A DNA stretch of 64,000 nt from Gremmenia infestans (taxonomy: Eukaryota; Ascomycota; Leotiomycetes; Helotiales; Hamatocanthoscyphaceae): positions 2,232,001-2,296,000 of the forward strand of contig JAFEVB010000002.1 in the NCBI GenBank assembly GCA_032629725.1, in the 5' to 3' direction. The notes under the pieces are model-generated. The model was given only the letters and a program-made list of their open reading frames with translations, was not told the origin of the DNA and did not search any database. Position numbers and translations under genes: made by a program. Position 1 is the stretch's first letter. Every line of letters starts with the position of its first letter. Of this stretch, positions 34,106 through 44,631 are shown in pieces.

Positions 34106-34421
34106 AATAACTTCTATTCACTGGGGCTTGGTACCAAAAGGAATTACAATGCCAGAGACACTTAGACACTTTAAAGTGAACCCCGCTTGACTTGAAATAA
34201 AGAAGCAAAAAGAATAGTAGAGCCAGGATACCCCGAAGGAAGAATTAATTAAGCAAACCTGGCGGATGTAAGATTAGTGGTACATGTGTGTAAGTGTATA
34301 GCAAGTAGAAATAGCAAATGATCGTCAAAACTTTTATCCTGCAGGAGTTCAGCAGGTGGTCAAAGACTTATTGTCCTCTCACTGCCCTTGACTCACCTCT
34401 TGAGCTGTCCTCAAATACTCA

Positions 34422-35077
34422 TCATTTTCCTGCCTCGATATCCTCCATACGACCAGCAAATACAGCCTCCATCTGAACGGCGATATTAATGGTGTGCTCC
34501 TCGATCGAGAGCATGCTAGCAAGGATGAGTTGTTCAAGCTTCTCCCGCTTGGTGTTCAATTTCTCGAGCCTGGTCAACAACTCCTTTTGATTCTTAGTGC
34601 TAGAGACGCATCAGTAATCGAAGCCGCTTTGAAGCTGAGCGAGCTCCTAGGGAGTAAGTTGGGTTGGGAAGAAAGGAGCGGTCGGATTTGAAGTCAGATG
34701 ATCAAGGTAGTAAGTGAGCCAGCAGACCTCCTCGACGACACATTGGGGAAATGGCGAGAGTGCAGCGCAAACTTACACTCTACTCTTTCGAACCGCAAAC
34801 AGGGTATCGATCTTGGTCTCAACTTCCTTGACTCTGTTGTCGTAGCTGTTCTCAATTGCTTTCCGCTTCTTGTCTCGGCGCTTCTTGCCCTACAGAACGA
34901 CACGTTAGACAAAGATATTTCTATGTGAAGAACCCGCTAGTTTCTCACATCATCGACCATGCTTTTGGCAGTCTTCAACATGTCCACCGTGTTTTGTTCG
35001 GTCGAGACCGGTTGCGAATCTTCCTCGGATTCACTTTCGAAGGCTGATTGGCTTTTGCGTGACTGGCGAGGGGCCAT
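34422..35077 (-). CDS. Small charged coiled-coil protein, function unknown
   Basis: Three minus-strand exons (34949-35077, 34777-34889 and 34422-34599) join in frame to 139 residues. The N-terminus is a basic then acidic disordered segment (MAPRQSRKSQSAFESESEED). Then comes TVDMLKTAKSMVDDGKKRRD and a basic patch (KKRRDKKRKAIEN) that could be a nuclear signal. A continuous coiled coil (VKEVETKIDTLFAVRKSRV; NQKELLTRLEKLNTKREKLE) and a C-terminal helix (EEHTINIAVQMEAVFAGRMED) end the protein. All borders are GT-AG, and the 177-bp second intron is long. I do not recognise the family. The charge pattern suggests a nuclear, possibly chromosome- or kinetochore-associated factor, which is inference. 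It is divergent from PXR1 across only 249 bp. Confidence 0.65.
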
Positions 35078-35326
35078 GGTGTGAGTATGTAGGAGTTTCT
35101 TGAGGGTTGAATAATTGTAGTACTTCTCACCAAGTTTGAACTTGCGTTGGCGAAAGAGAGTTCGAGGGATGAAGCATGAAAGAGTAAGTAAGAGGGGCGT
35201 TGGCCAATCAGATACTAGTGCGCTGTCCGGCCCGCCTTCAACGATTTTTTGAGATTCAAAACCGCATCTTTTTCTCGATAAGAAAACCCCAAACCACAAT
35301 TCCGAGCAAGCTCTTCCACCACCAAG
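35078..35326. promoter_or_regulatory. Short bidirectional promoter: coiled-coil gene / PXR1
   Basis: Two divergent starts are separated by 249 bp, so the promoters must overlap and the genes may be co-expressed. Confidence 0.45.
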
Positions 35327-36518
35327 ATGGGACTCTCGGAGGGGAAAAAGTAATAAATACTGACTTCTATTATTTGACTCTATATACTAACATAAGCTGC
35401 AGGCGCATTAAGCTTTCCCACGACCCAAACAATACGGCATGGACCAACGACTCTTCGAGCTTCGGCCTCAAAATGATGACAGCCCAAGGCTGGCAACCTG
35501 GAGCCCTTCTCGGCGCAAAAGATGCTCCACACGCTGAATTCCACACCGCAGCCAATGCTTCCCACATCCGTGTCATGCTCAAAGACGACAATCTTGGTCT
35601 CGGAGCCAAGATTGGAAGCGGGGTCGGCCATGGGGAATGTACGGGTTTGGATATGTTTAAGAATATCCTGGGGAGGCTTAATGGAAAGGAGGAGAATGAT
35701 ATTATTAAAGAGCAGAAGTCGAGGGACGATCTCAGGAGGGCGATTTATACGGAGAGGAAGTGGGGAAGTCAGCGGTTTGTTAAAGGAGGCTTTTTAATTG
35801 GGGATAAAATTCAGGATTTGATTGATGAGGAGGCCGAACGGTTGAGGAAACTAGGAGATGAACCATCCGACTCGAATGATACCAGCTCAGAGTCCGAATC
35901 TGAAGAAGAAGCCCCGGCCCCAGTTGAGAAGACTAAAAGGTCCAAGAAGCGAAAGGCTGATGCAATCGAAGAGGCTCCTGAGATTGTCGCTGTGAAGGTA
36001 AAGAAATCGAAGAAGAAGCGGAAGTTGGAAGCAAGCTCGGAGGATGCGGAAGAGGTTGTAGCCAAGAAGGCGAAGAAGTCGAAGAAGGATCGCAAATCGA
36101 AAGAAGAGACTGCCGACAATTCTGATGAAGCAAGGAAGAGACGAAAGAAGGAGAGAAAAGAACGGAGGAAGGAGAAGGAAAGTAAGAAGAATAGGAAAGA
36201 GAAAGACAAATCAGAGTCCGAGGAAACCACGAAAGTGTCCAAGAAGAAGTCGAGACGAGAGAAATCCGGCCTTGACTCTTCAGAGTCTTCACAAACCACA
36301 ACAAAAGAAAGCACACCAATGATACCCACTCCGGCCCCATCAAGCGGGACCTCTACTCCAATGATGCAAGGACGACATGCTGTTCGGTCCCGGAACATTG
36401 CTCAGAAGCGTTTAGCGCATATGGATATAGCGTCATTAAACCAGGTAAGCTCTCCATTCTAGCAACGTTTGACTCAATATTGGCTAATACTTCGTAGATT
36501 TTCATGATAAAGTCATAG
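35327..36518 (+). CDS. PXR1: G-patch protein Pxr1 (PinX1-related), rRNA processing
   Basis: This nucleolar G-patch protein activates the helicase Prp43 in rRNA and snoRNA processing. The exons 35327-35349, 35403-36444 and 36498-36518 give 361 residues. The G-patch is clear (FGLKMMTAQGWQPGALLGA then DDNLGLGAKIG). The remainder is a very Lys/Glu-rich low-complexity region with many KKSKK blocks and Ser/Thr stretches. The 23-bp first exon encodes MGLSEGKK and the 21-bp last exon encodes IFMIKS, a family-typical C-terminal motif. Without that splice the protein would end in a nonsense tail. The start is supported by the conserved short MGLSEGKKR. Confidence 0.92.
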
Positions 36519-37362
36519 ATTAGATTCAGACTAGACCTATACAAGTACTGCTTTGATATCCAGTTAGAGAGGTGACGCCTGAACTTAGATGAAATCTAAA
36601 GACATAGAGTCTAGAGTCTCCTAAAACCGATACACTTCCTGCTTTCTGTTATTCACTAGTCAGCACACAATCCAGATCTCGCGACTGCTTTCTTTCATCA
36701 ATCTATTTCAACGTCAAGTGAACGTCAACATCATGTTAAATTGGTTCATCGACGGCCATTGGTTTTTGATGGCACTTTCTGAGTCTTAGAACTGGGAGTC
36801 ATGCTCAACAGGCGCCAAACTTCAATTATTCCTTCCATTTTCAGTACCACCCGGGGCCAAGCGGCATCCAAACCCAGGCCTTCCCTGATACCCTCTCATT
36901 TCACTCCATCATTCGCTACTTGCCTCGTGTCTCTCGAGTGAGCGGGGAGTGCATTAACTTAACTTTGTTTTTGCGACCGCCCATGCAACACTATTATGAC
37001 TATATGGCTAAATGATGTGAAAAGCCTAGTCATATGAGACAAACGGTCACAGGTATTCACTTGTGCTTGTTTTGAGGGTCTGGAATAGTAAGCCGTAGCT
37101 TTAAAGAAACCGGTGTACTTTTAACGAAGGGAGAACAAAATGTTGCAATGTTCTATGCGATGATGATCCTCTTTTCTGTATCAAATAGTTTGATTCATGC
37201 CATCCAAGTCTAATGTCCCAATTACCGATCTAATTCCAATTCCATACGCCATCCCAACTCCAATGTCATGTCTCTAGCGAGATATTGAGAGTCGATCCAA
37301 CTATCTAGTCGCACGTACACGTCTTCATCTCTCCTCATCAATACGACTCCAACCTTCCCACA
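36519..37362. other. Intergenic stretch between convergent PXR1 and the BTB gene
   Basis: This 844-bp region has no supported gene. It is A/T-moderate with no obvious repeat. Confidence 0.5.
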
Positions 37363-38445
37363 CTACATCTCATAATCATCCTCCACGTCCATAAAATTAT
37401 TCACACAAACCCGAAACATCTCCTCCGGCCTCCTCCCCGTCCCCCTCTCCAGCAACCCATCCCTATCCGTCCTACCGCCACTCCCCCTCCCCGCCCACCT
37501 CTCAAACACATCCCTCTCCCGCATCAGCGCCAGCCCAATATCGCCCAACAGCTCCTTCCCCATCTCTCCCCGCTTCGCCTCAAATACATCTGCGTCGAGA
37601 TAGAACGCCACCTGGTGCGCTAGCAGCCGTCGGATAGCGCTGTCCGGTGCCGTATGCGCGCATACGTAGCCCCAGCAGCCCATGTATAGCGAGTGGTGCT
37701 CGCGGCGCACGGAGACTATGGCGCCAAGGACGGCGTTTTGGAGGCGTGGGATTAGGAGCTTGGATGGGACGTTAGCTTTATGGTCTTTCTTGTATGGGTG
37801 GCTGGGGTGGTGGGAGGGAGCGAGATGTTTTGAGCACAGCATGGTTGCATATTTCTGAAAAGAGGGAAAAGGGGAGGGGGCACTTGGGCTTACAAAGTCT
37901 GCAAGGACCCAAAGTTCAGCGAGCGAGCTAGCTTGGGCTTTCAGGGCGCTTTGGTCGTCGGTCGGAAGGGTGAGGTCGACCGCCTGTGTGTACAGCCAGT
38001 AGACCAGGAGGCGGACGGCTCTGGCGGTTGTGTCCTACGCTACGGTCAGTACGTTTTCGGTAATGAGGGATAGGATATACATGAAGGCTAAGGTAGACCA
38101 TCCAGGGAATGGAACAAGAACAACATACCTCGAGCCCATAAATCTGCGTCTGTCCCTCAACAAACGAACCATTAAAGGCGGCTTTGAAGACGGGCGAGTG
38201 ATGGCATGCGAATTCCTTGTGTACGACAAATGCTTCGGACGTGTTATGGACTTTTAATGTGACGAGCTCTTGTGGTTTCCTATTCCAGCGTGTTGTTCAG
38301 CTCTATTCCGTGCAGTAGGGGAGGATGTTTAAGTATAGTTTGTTAGTTGTTTGGTTATTACTTACCAGAATCCAGGTTCCTTATTTTTCATTTTAGGGAT
38401 TGGTAGTCTGAAGCGTTCAAGTATAAGCGCTTTGATAGGCGCCAT
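37363..38445 (-). CDS. BTB/POZ-domain protein
   Basis: The predicted product has 287 residues from minus-strand exons 38366-38445, 38129-38279, 37894-38034 and 37363-37854. The BTB fold is recognisable: LVTLKVHNTSEAFVVHKEF, ACHHSPVFKAAFNGSFVEGQ, then YGLEDTTARAVRLLVYWLYTQ, and the helical SLAELWVLADF. The C-terminal half contains YKKDHKANVPSKLLIPRLQN and PDSAIRRLLAHQVAFYLDAD, the pattern of the large Pezizomycotina BTB family that has no MATH or Kelch domain. The partner is unknown; a Cul3 adaptor role would be inference. The third intron is only 39 bp, the shortest placed in the window. Confidence 0.8.
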
Positions 38446-39144
38446 TATTTGTGTTTATGTTTTGCAGAGTTGATGATGGCAAGTTTCAATATCGATCAGA
38501 TTTTCTTGGTGTTATTGCAGAGATGCTGTGTGGTTGTGGGTTGAAGAGGGTGTTTTATAGCTTCTCGTCCGGGTTAGGAACTTCCTTTTTACAGCGCGGA
38601 GTTACAAGTATCATTCACCAAAGTTAGGTGGAAGGGACAATATTTCATTCACTCAAAAGTGGTCTATATGGATGCAAGTACTTAATGTATAACTATGGTT
38701 GCTTTCATCCCTACGGGACTTTCGCTTCCCTGGGACGTTGGCTTCCCCCGCCCCGACTTTGAATGAAGCGAGCGAAGAAGGAACCGACTATCAGTCGAGA
38801 TAACGGTAGAAGTACTTAATCACAATCGGTAGCCGATAACGGGGTAGAAAGGGAAATGTCACAATACGTTCCCACTGGGAGTTATATAGGTAGGCAGCAG
38901 CAAAGGTCACGAATCACATTTTAAATCTTTACAATATGAGGCATCAGGCAAAGCTTCATTGTATCATGACTCATCCCGCAACCCCGCGCTAGGTATTCCA
39001 AAACAAAGACGAAAACTGACATATCCGTCATGGTATCTATAGAACATAAGAAATCGTTATGACCAGACATCTATATATACAAGGAGGAAAATTGGTAACA
39101 GTTCCACTACCAGCTTCATAAAATAGGTTTTACCAAAACTGGTT
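38446..39144. other. Intergenic stretch with a dispersed repeat copy
   Basis: This region holds the BTB promoter and C2H2-gene 3' sequence. It contains copy A (38717-38795) of a repeat whose second copy lies at 57605-57681. Confidence 0.5.
38717..38795. repeat. Dispersed repeat, copy A
   Basis: This 79-bp stretch shares long blocks with 57605-57681: 29 of 34 positions match in the first block around GACGTTGGCTTCCCCCG. The shared GAGCGAAGAAGGAA block follows, then CCGA-TAT(C/T)AGT. Copy A also has an internal partial duplication (GGACTTTCGCTTCCC then GGACGTTGGCTTCCCCC). Confidence 0.7.
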
Positions 39145-42100
39145 TCATTGAGGGCCGTAATAAGGCATGTTCTGTGGTGAACGTTGACCATATGAGGAAT
39201 TACTTCCAGGTGCACGACTCATAGGCACTTGTTGGAAATTCTGCGCGGCATTTACAGCCATGGAATCATAAGCGTAGGCGGAATCATTGATGCCAAGCAT
39301 ATTCGTGGTTGGATAGCTTGAAACAGCAGCCGGGGCAGACGTATAGTCTTGTGGCATGGAAAAGCCAGAGGCTGGATTGGAGTTGTAGCTCTGATCGGGA
39401 ATCTGATGGGAGAAGCTGGCGTCTAAAGAGCCATAACCGCGAGATAGTTCCACCTTATTAGGCTGCGAAAATCCAGAATTGGCAGGTGCAAACCCCCTGT
39501 TTTGGTTGACATGGCTAATATTACCGGAGTCAAGCGACCCAAACGCCCGGGGCTGATCCATCTGGTGAACGCCGAAAGCATTTGGGTTCGAGTATATATT
39601 GTTTTGAGCATACATGGTTTCCTGGGTCATTGGTGCATAATTTGTAGATGATCCAGCCGTTTGGTAGTATGTCGACTGATCGAATCCCGTTGAAGGATAA
39701 GGTGAAGGCATGGGAACATGGGGCGAGATGCTGTCCATATTAAACGGACTGGCAGATTCCATTTTTTCCCTGCCTCCAGGAGTTATGGGAGTTAAGATTT
39801 GCTCCACCGGGCTGATGATTGTGTTGGCATCAACATTTCTTGCTGCGACAAGTTTTAGAACGGGTAGACTGATATGTTCCATGTGTTTCGCCAGATGAAC
39901 GGTCAACTTCTTCCATGTAGCAAAGGATCTCCCACAGAATTTGCAAGGCTCATCCTGTGGTCGATTCTGCGTTTCGTGATGGCACTGTTCTAGCATTCTC
40001 CACGCTGGCTCAGTCAACCGAGCCTTCTTGATAGCGGCTTTGGTCTTTTGCTTCGGCTCTGGCAGCTTGTGTTCCCGGACAAGATGTTGCAGAAAGTTAT
40101 CTTTGCGATAGCAAGGGTGTCTGCAATCCTCCACTTGACATATCCACCATTCCAAGTGACGATGGCGCTCATTCTCATGTCGAACCCAATCAGCCTTTCT
40201 CTTGAAGGACTTTGGTTCCTTGCACTTGTCGTACGTGCAAGTAAATGGCTGCACGTCTTCATGAACATGTTTCGTCCAATCTGAAGGCTTCTGAAACTTC
40301 TTGGCTTTAAAGCACAGTTGGCACTCAAACTCGGCTGGAAGATTGCGCGTTGGAGGCATTGGAACGCCCTGAGGGAATGTTTCTCCATTGAGAGCACCTT
40401 CTCCGGGATTGGAGTCATTGTCGGAAAATTCCGTAACAAGCTGCAAAGGTCCAGTGTGCTCTGCACCGCGCGGCTGGCCCTTGGTGTCTAGCAAAGTAGC
40501 ACTTCCTCCTAGAGATATGCAATGACGGCCTGCTGCACAGTGTTGGTTTCCAATGGCTTGCGAGTGCTTAACCCGTAGATCAAGCAGATTCTTATATCGT
40601 ATTTCTTGTTGGTGTGCAATCCTGCTTACTAGCCAGTTGTATCGAGGGTCCATGTCACCATTCAAACGCCGGACATGAGCTTTGAATCCTTCATAGTTGG
40701 GTACTATAGGAATCGCTTGCTCATCCGATTCGATCTTCATGTCGGCGTCGTCTCCCTGCTCGTCGTCATCGTCCTCATCATCGTCCAGGTCCTTTGCTTC
40801 CGCTTGCTTTGGTTCGGCTTCAATGGGCGGTGAAGCCAGCGTGGGAAGTGGTGGTCCTCCCTGACCTCTCCAGAGATCAACAAGGCCTATCTGGCCCACC
40901 TTCTCTTGCGACGTCAATTCACTTCTGCTTCGAGCGCGCTTGATCACAGATCTGAAGCCAAGGTGATTTGGGCTCCTGGGGGAAGTCGCCGTTGCGCTGA
41001 CTGATCCAGAACGCGTATGAGTAGCTCCCACGGCGGCAAGGGGCCCAGCCATATATGCAAAAGCCGTGTTGATGCTCGGCGTCGGGCGTTTGCCAAAACT
41101 CGATGTCCGCGGTGGAGGCGCCAGAGTGCCCTGGCTGTTCTGTCTCGAATGGGGCATTGCGTGAACCTCTTCCGGAATGTTCTGTGTACTTCGAGCACGC
41201 TTCAGCTTGCTATCGCTCCTGTTACGAACGATATTTGCTATGCGATCAAGCCCTTGATCAAATAAGCTGTTCTGACGAGGCCTTTCGTGTTCTTTTGACT
41301 TGTTAATTGACAGTTTCTTGAGGAAACTGCCGTCCGCAACTGCATCGAAATCTGCCAGGCTGGGCTCACTACGCCGCCGAGTGCCCCAAGTAGCTGCACG
41401 TGAGGCAATGGAGATTGTATCCGCATTCCGCTTGAATTCTCGAATGGCATCGTTTGATGTCGGAGGTTGAAATGTGGTTGTCAGTGCGAACGGAAACGAT
41501 GGTGCGTCGTTCCAATGGCGAGGCTGTTTCATTAATTGCCTATCGGCCTCGTTGAGAGGGGCGCCATCCTTTCCCTCGGGGTGGTAATATACTTGACCCT
41601 CAATTAATCTGTTCTCATGTACGCTTTCGGCGTCATCGACCAGAGGTATATTGTTATTTTTCTCAGCAGCATCGCGTCCGGGGCCCGAATTTTTTGATTG
41701 TTGGTACCACTTCTCGTTGTTCACAGGAAAATAGGATTGGGCAGGCTTTTCATCATCTGCATCACTACTCCCGCCAGCTTGAGACCTCCACTCCTGGACC
41801 TCGATGTTTTTGTTTTCAATGCGCCGCCGTTCTTCTTGTTCTTTTAGATTTGGAACTTCTGCGTTTGAGATTACTTTGCGTCTTTCTGGGTCCAAACCCG
41901 CTTGGCGGGTCCTCTCATTCAACATCCAGGATCCATCTTCGTCTCGCAGAATATGTGCCTGGGCATGCATCATGTTTGGGTTGGGTAATTCGGCACCATA
42001 TTCACCCATCTGGCTATAATGGTCAACAGGTTGAACGAAGGCTTCCAGTCGACTTTGTCCGTGGTCTCCCCATTGAGACACAGTCACATGCGGACTATGC

Positions 42101-42765
42101 TCGAGATGGGCCATGGTGCTCGGCTCAAAACTCTCTGCGCTTGTATGACTGCTTCCACTTTGATCAGGAGTCAATTGAACAGTCGAGTTATGTGCTGGCA
42201 TAAGAGGGTCAAGAGCCGGAAATTGCGAGGTGTGCGAGTCGTCGTTCAATGGGCGCCGAGAGTTTGTTGTGTTCGTCTTCAGTTCATTGGCAATACCTTT
42301 TGGAGATGATATATCCGGCGCACTGCTATTTACCGGACTCAGAGGATATGTTGATGCCGTAAAGGTCTCAGTCGATGCTTTGCTTTCGAGTTGAAGTGGG
42401 AGGCCTGGCAGAGAACGGTTGAAATCAGGCGGCTGGTAGGTGTCGCTCGAGAGAAGATTCGAAGGAAGTGAGTCAATTCTACTGAAATCTACCCCGAAAA
42501 ATGGGTCTTCGATCTCAATCTCGCTGAGCTCGCTCTGTTGGTAGGTGCTATACTCGGAGAAGCTATCGCCAGACGTGCTATTTAGGTTATTCGACGGACT
42601 CGTGGAATTGCTGTTGATTTGCGATTGGTTACAGGGAGATAGATAATTGTTACTGAATGGCGGATTGTTGAAAGGTGTACTGTTTAGCCCCAGGTCGTCG
42701 ATGAGTTCTCCTGATTGTCGAGGGTCAACGGAAGTAGAAGCAGAGTTGTAAGTTGTTGAAGACAT
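39145..42765 (-). CDS. Large C2H2 zinc-finger protein, fungal-specific
   Basis: The uninterrupted frame is 1206 residues. The first about 800 residues are disordered and Ser/Asn/Gln-rich. There are basic motifs (RGTRRRSEPSL-like, here WGTRRRSEPSL; KRARSRSELTS) and an acidic patch (DLDDDEDDDDEQGDDADMK). The zinc-binding block lies at about residues 813-960: FECQLCFKAKKFQKPSDW, FTCTYDKCKEPKSFKRKADW with an HENERHRH pair, WWICQVEDCRHPCYRKDNFL with HLVREH, and CKFCGRSFATWKKLTVHLAKH. This arrangement of partly degenerate fingers is seen in many Pezizomycotina C2H2 proteins of unknown targets. A Tyr/Asn/Gln-rich C-terminus follows. The start at 42765 is followed by SSTTYNSAST, and no in-frame upstream ATG was found before a stop. 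Confidence 0.85.
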   Translation of the reverse strand: MSSTTYNSASTSVDPRQSGELIDDLGLNSTPFNNPPFSNNYLSPCNQSQINSNSTSPSNNLNSTSGDSFSEYSTYQQSELSEIEIEDPFFGVDFSRIDSLPSNLLSSDTYQPPDFNRSLPGLPLQLESKASTETFTASTYPLSPVNSSAPDISSPKGIANELKTNTTNSRRPLNDDSHTSQFPALDPLMPAHNSTVQLTPDQSGSSHTSAESFEPSTMAHLEHSPHVTVSQWGDHGQSRLEAFVQPVDHYSQMGEYGAELPNPNMMHAQAHILRDEDGSWMLNERTRQAGLDPERRKVISNAEVPNLKEQEERRRIENKNIEVQEWRSQAGGSSDADDEKPAQSYFPVNNEKWYQQSKNSGPGRDAAEKNNNIPLVDDAESVHENRLIEGQVYYHPEGKDGAPLNEADRQLMKQPRHWNDAPSFPFALTTTFQPPTSNDAIREFKRNADTISIASRAATWGTRRRSEPSLADFDAVADGSFLKKLSINKSKEHERPRQNSLFDQGLDRIANIVRNRSDSKLKRARSTQNIPEEVHAMPHSRQNSQGTLAPPPRTSSFGKRPTPSINTAFAYMAGPLAAVGATHTRSGSVSATATSPRSPNHLGFRSVIKRARSRSELTSQEKVGQIGLVDLWRGQGGPPLPTLASPPIEAEPKQAEAKDLDDDEDDDDEQGDDADMKIESDEQAIPIVPNYEGFKAHVRRLNGDMDPRYNWLVSRIAHQQEIRYKNLLDLRVKHSQAIGNQHCAAGRHCISLGGSATLLDTKGQPRGAEHTGPLQLVTEFSDNDSNPGEGALNGETFPQGVPMPPTRNLPAEFECQLCFKAKKFQKPSDWTKHVHEDVQPFTCTYDKCKEPKSFKRKADWVRHENERHRHLEWWICQVEDCRHPCYRKDNFLQHLVREHKLPEPKQKTKAAIKKARLTEPAWRMLEQCHHETQNRPQDEPCKFCGRSFATWKKLTVHLAKHMEHISLPVLKLVAARNVDANTIISPVEQILTPITPGGREKMESASPFNMDSISPHVPMPSPYPSTGFDQSTYYQTAGSSTNYAPMTQETMYAQNNIYSNPNAFGVHQMDQPRAFGSLDSGNISHVNQNRGFAPANSGFSQPNKVELSRGYGSLDASFSHQIPDQSYNSNPASGFSMPQDYTSAPAAVSSYPTTNMLGINDSAYAYDSMAVNAAQNFQQVPMSRAPGSNSSYGQRSPQNMPYYGPQ

Positions 42766-44631
42766 CTGTGGGACAGGTGCAGGAGGCTATGTACTCCTGA
42801 GGAGCTTTATAAACTGTTGCACCGGCAGGCCTGTCCAAAGATCTTTGAGGGTGGTCAGTAGGCAAGCAACCAGGAAGTGGTCATTGTGCAGCCTTGGGGA
42901 TAGGTCGGAGTGTGCTATGCAATGCTTCGTATGCGGCGCGGCTGGCCAGTGTACAGGCCAGGTGGAGAAACAACGACAGGTGAAGCGCTGAGACGAAGCT
43001 GTAACGACGTAAAGATGCGCAAGATTTCAAAATGGGACTGGGTCTGAAGAACAGCTTTAAAACAGTAAGTTGAAGAAGATCGAAGGAAGGCCGCTGGCGC
43101 AGGAATAAGCGTAGGGATGTACTCCGAAAGAGAGAGTGGGTCACGATTGCCGCCCAGAGGCTAAGATAAGATGGGGATGGGATGGGATGCGAGTGAGGGG
43201 GGACATCTGTTGGTGTTTTAGAGAGACGAGACGCTTCACAAAATACGCCTTGTGCTTAAGTCCGTCAACCCAGATGCAAGAAAAGGCGCGAGAACCACAG
43301 ATACGACCATCCAGAACTGCTGCTGTGGCAGGCCATCAGAGCTCGCCCACGGTGAGAACATGCAGGCACCTCACCTGGCTGACAAAATCCCTTCGATAGC
43401 GCCGAGGAAGGCTAGAAGACAGCGGGTCTGATAGGAGGAGGCTCAAATACAGTCTGCTTATGACAGGGAACGGGCAAGGCAGACAACAGAATTGAGAGCA
43501 GAATCAGCCCCAGTCCTACCCTAACCCCAAAGCTCGCAACTCCGTGGCTGTGCACGGCGCAGCGATCGCTATCATTTATCCTTCGACCTGAACAGTCTCT
43601 ATCCATCATTGAAAGATGCTCATGCTTTGCTACTCCCCATAGAGATGGCATCAATTGATCAATGGGTGCGTTTAGTGAAGATTGTGGCCTCGGTAAGTGC
43701 CTAGGTTGATATCAATATCAATGATATCCTCGAGCAAACAGGAAATATCGCATGGAGCATTCAAGCTTCCTACCTCCATTCCACTTCATGCACTACTTTA
43801 TCTCTTGCAGTCTGCAATTTCTCAGAATCCCATAGTCGGGGTGGACAGCAGAAAATGTCCCATGGAGGCACAGCCTCTCCAAAAGCAGTGACCGATTTCA
43901 ATCTCCGCAGCAAGTCTTTTGCGCTGCCCTGCCCCACCTTGCAAATCCACAGCCTCGTCTGTTTCATCAAATCAGAACCAACCACTTTTGTGAACTTGTT
44001 GCATTTTCTTTCTCTTGTAACATTGATTCTGACTTCAGGGTATGACTAGAGGTAAGCAACAGTATGTTTCACAAGGGGAAAAAAGCCAGCCCAAATCAAG
44101 GCCAAGCTCAGATCAGAAGCCGATGCCGATTCAAATCGCTCGAGTTGTTTATAAGCGGACTCTTATATAAAAGAACGCTTGTGTCATTAGACACGCGAAT
44201 GGATAATTTCATCCCTACACTAGCAGTATCAAGTGGAATTTTAATACTTTTCATTGCGTTATGTCTCGAGCCTATGTAGCCGAGTGCAGGACTCGACTTT
44301 TCAAGTGTTAAGCTTCCCAGTTCAATAAACTTTTCTTCGCCAAGGAAGATCCAACGTGTATCTCGTTGTGCAGCAGTCATGTTTCTTGGCATAAACTTCG
44401 GTTGAAATTTGCGCTTCAAAGTCCATTATTGATGCCGCCATGGTTTTCGTTTGAACGGGTTTTATCGACCAGTCAAGTAACACGGACCTCATATGACCCC
44501 TCACTTCAAGCCGGACAAAGTTGCATTGATGCGGGGATCTACATGCGGTGTGGGGAATAATGAGTATATTTCGTTCGTGCGTATCCCCAGAAACCCCACT
44601 CTTCAACCTCCACAATGTTACTTGAACTCTG
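42766..44631. other. Long divergent upstream region: C2H2 gene / MFS transporter
   Basis: This 1.87-kb region has no supported gene. Short minus-strand frames directly upstream of the C2H2 start (42881-43144) could be an upstream ORF in a long leader. The length fits a regulated transcription-factor promoter. Confidence 0.45.

Noticed and set aside
42881..43144. 87-codon minus-strand frame upstream of the C2H2 gene
   Set aside because: It is probably an upstream ORF or chance frame in the leader. There is no domain and no evidence of translation.
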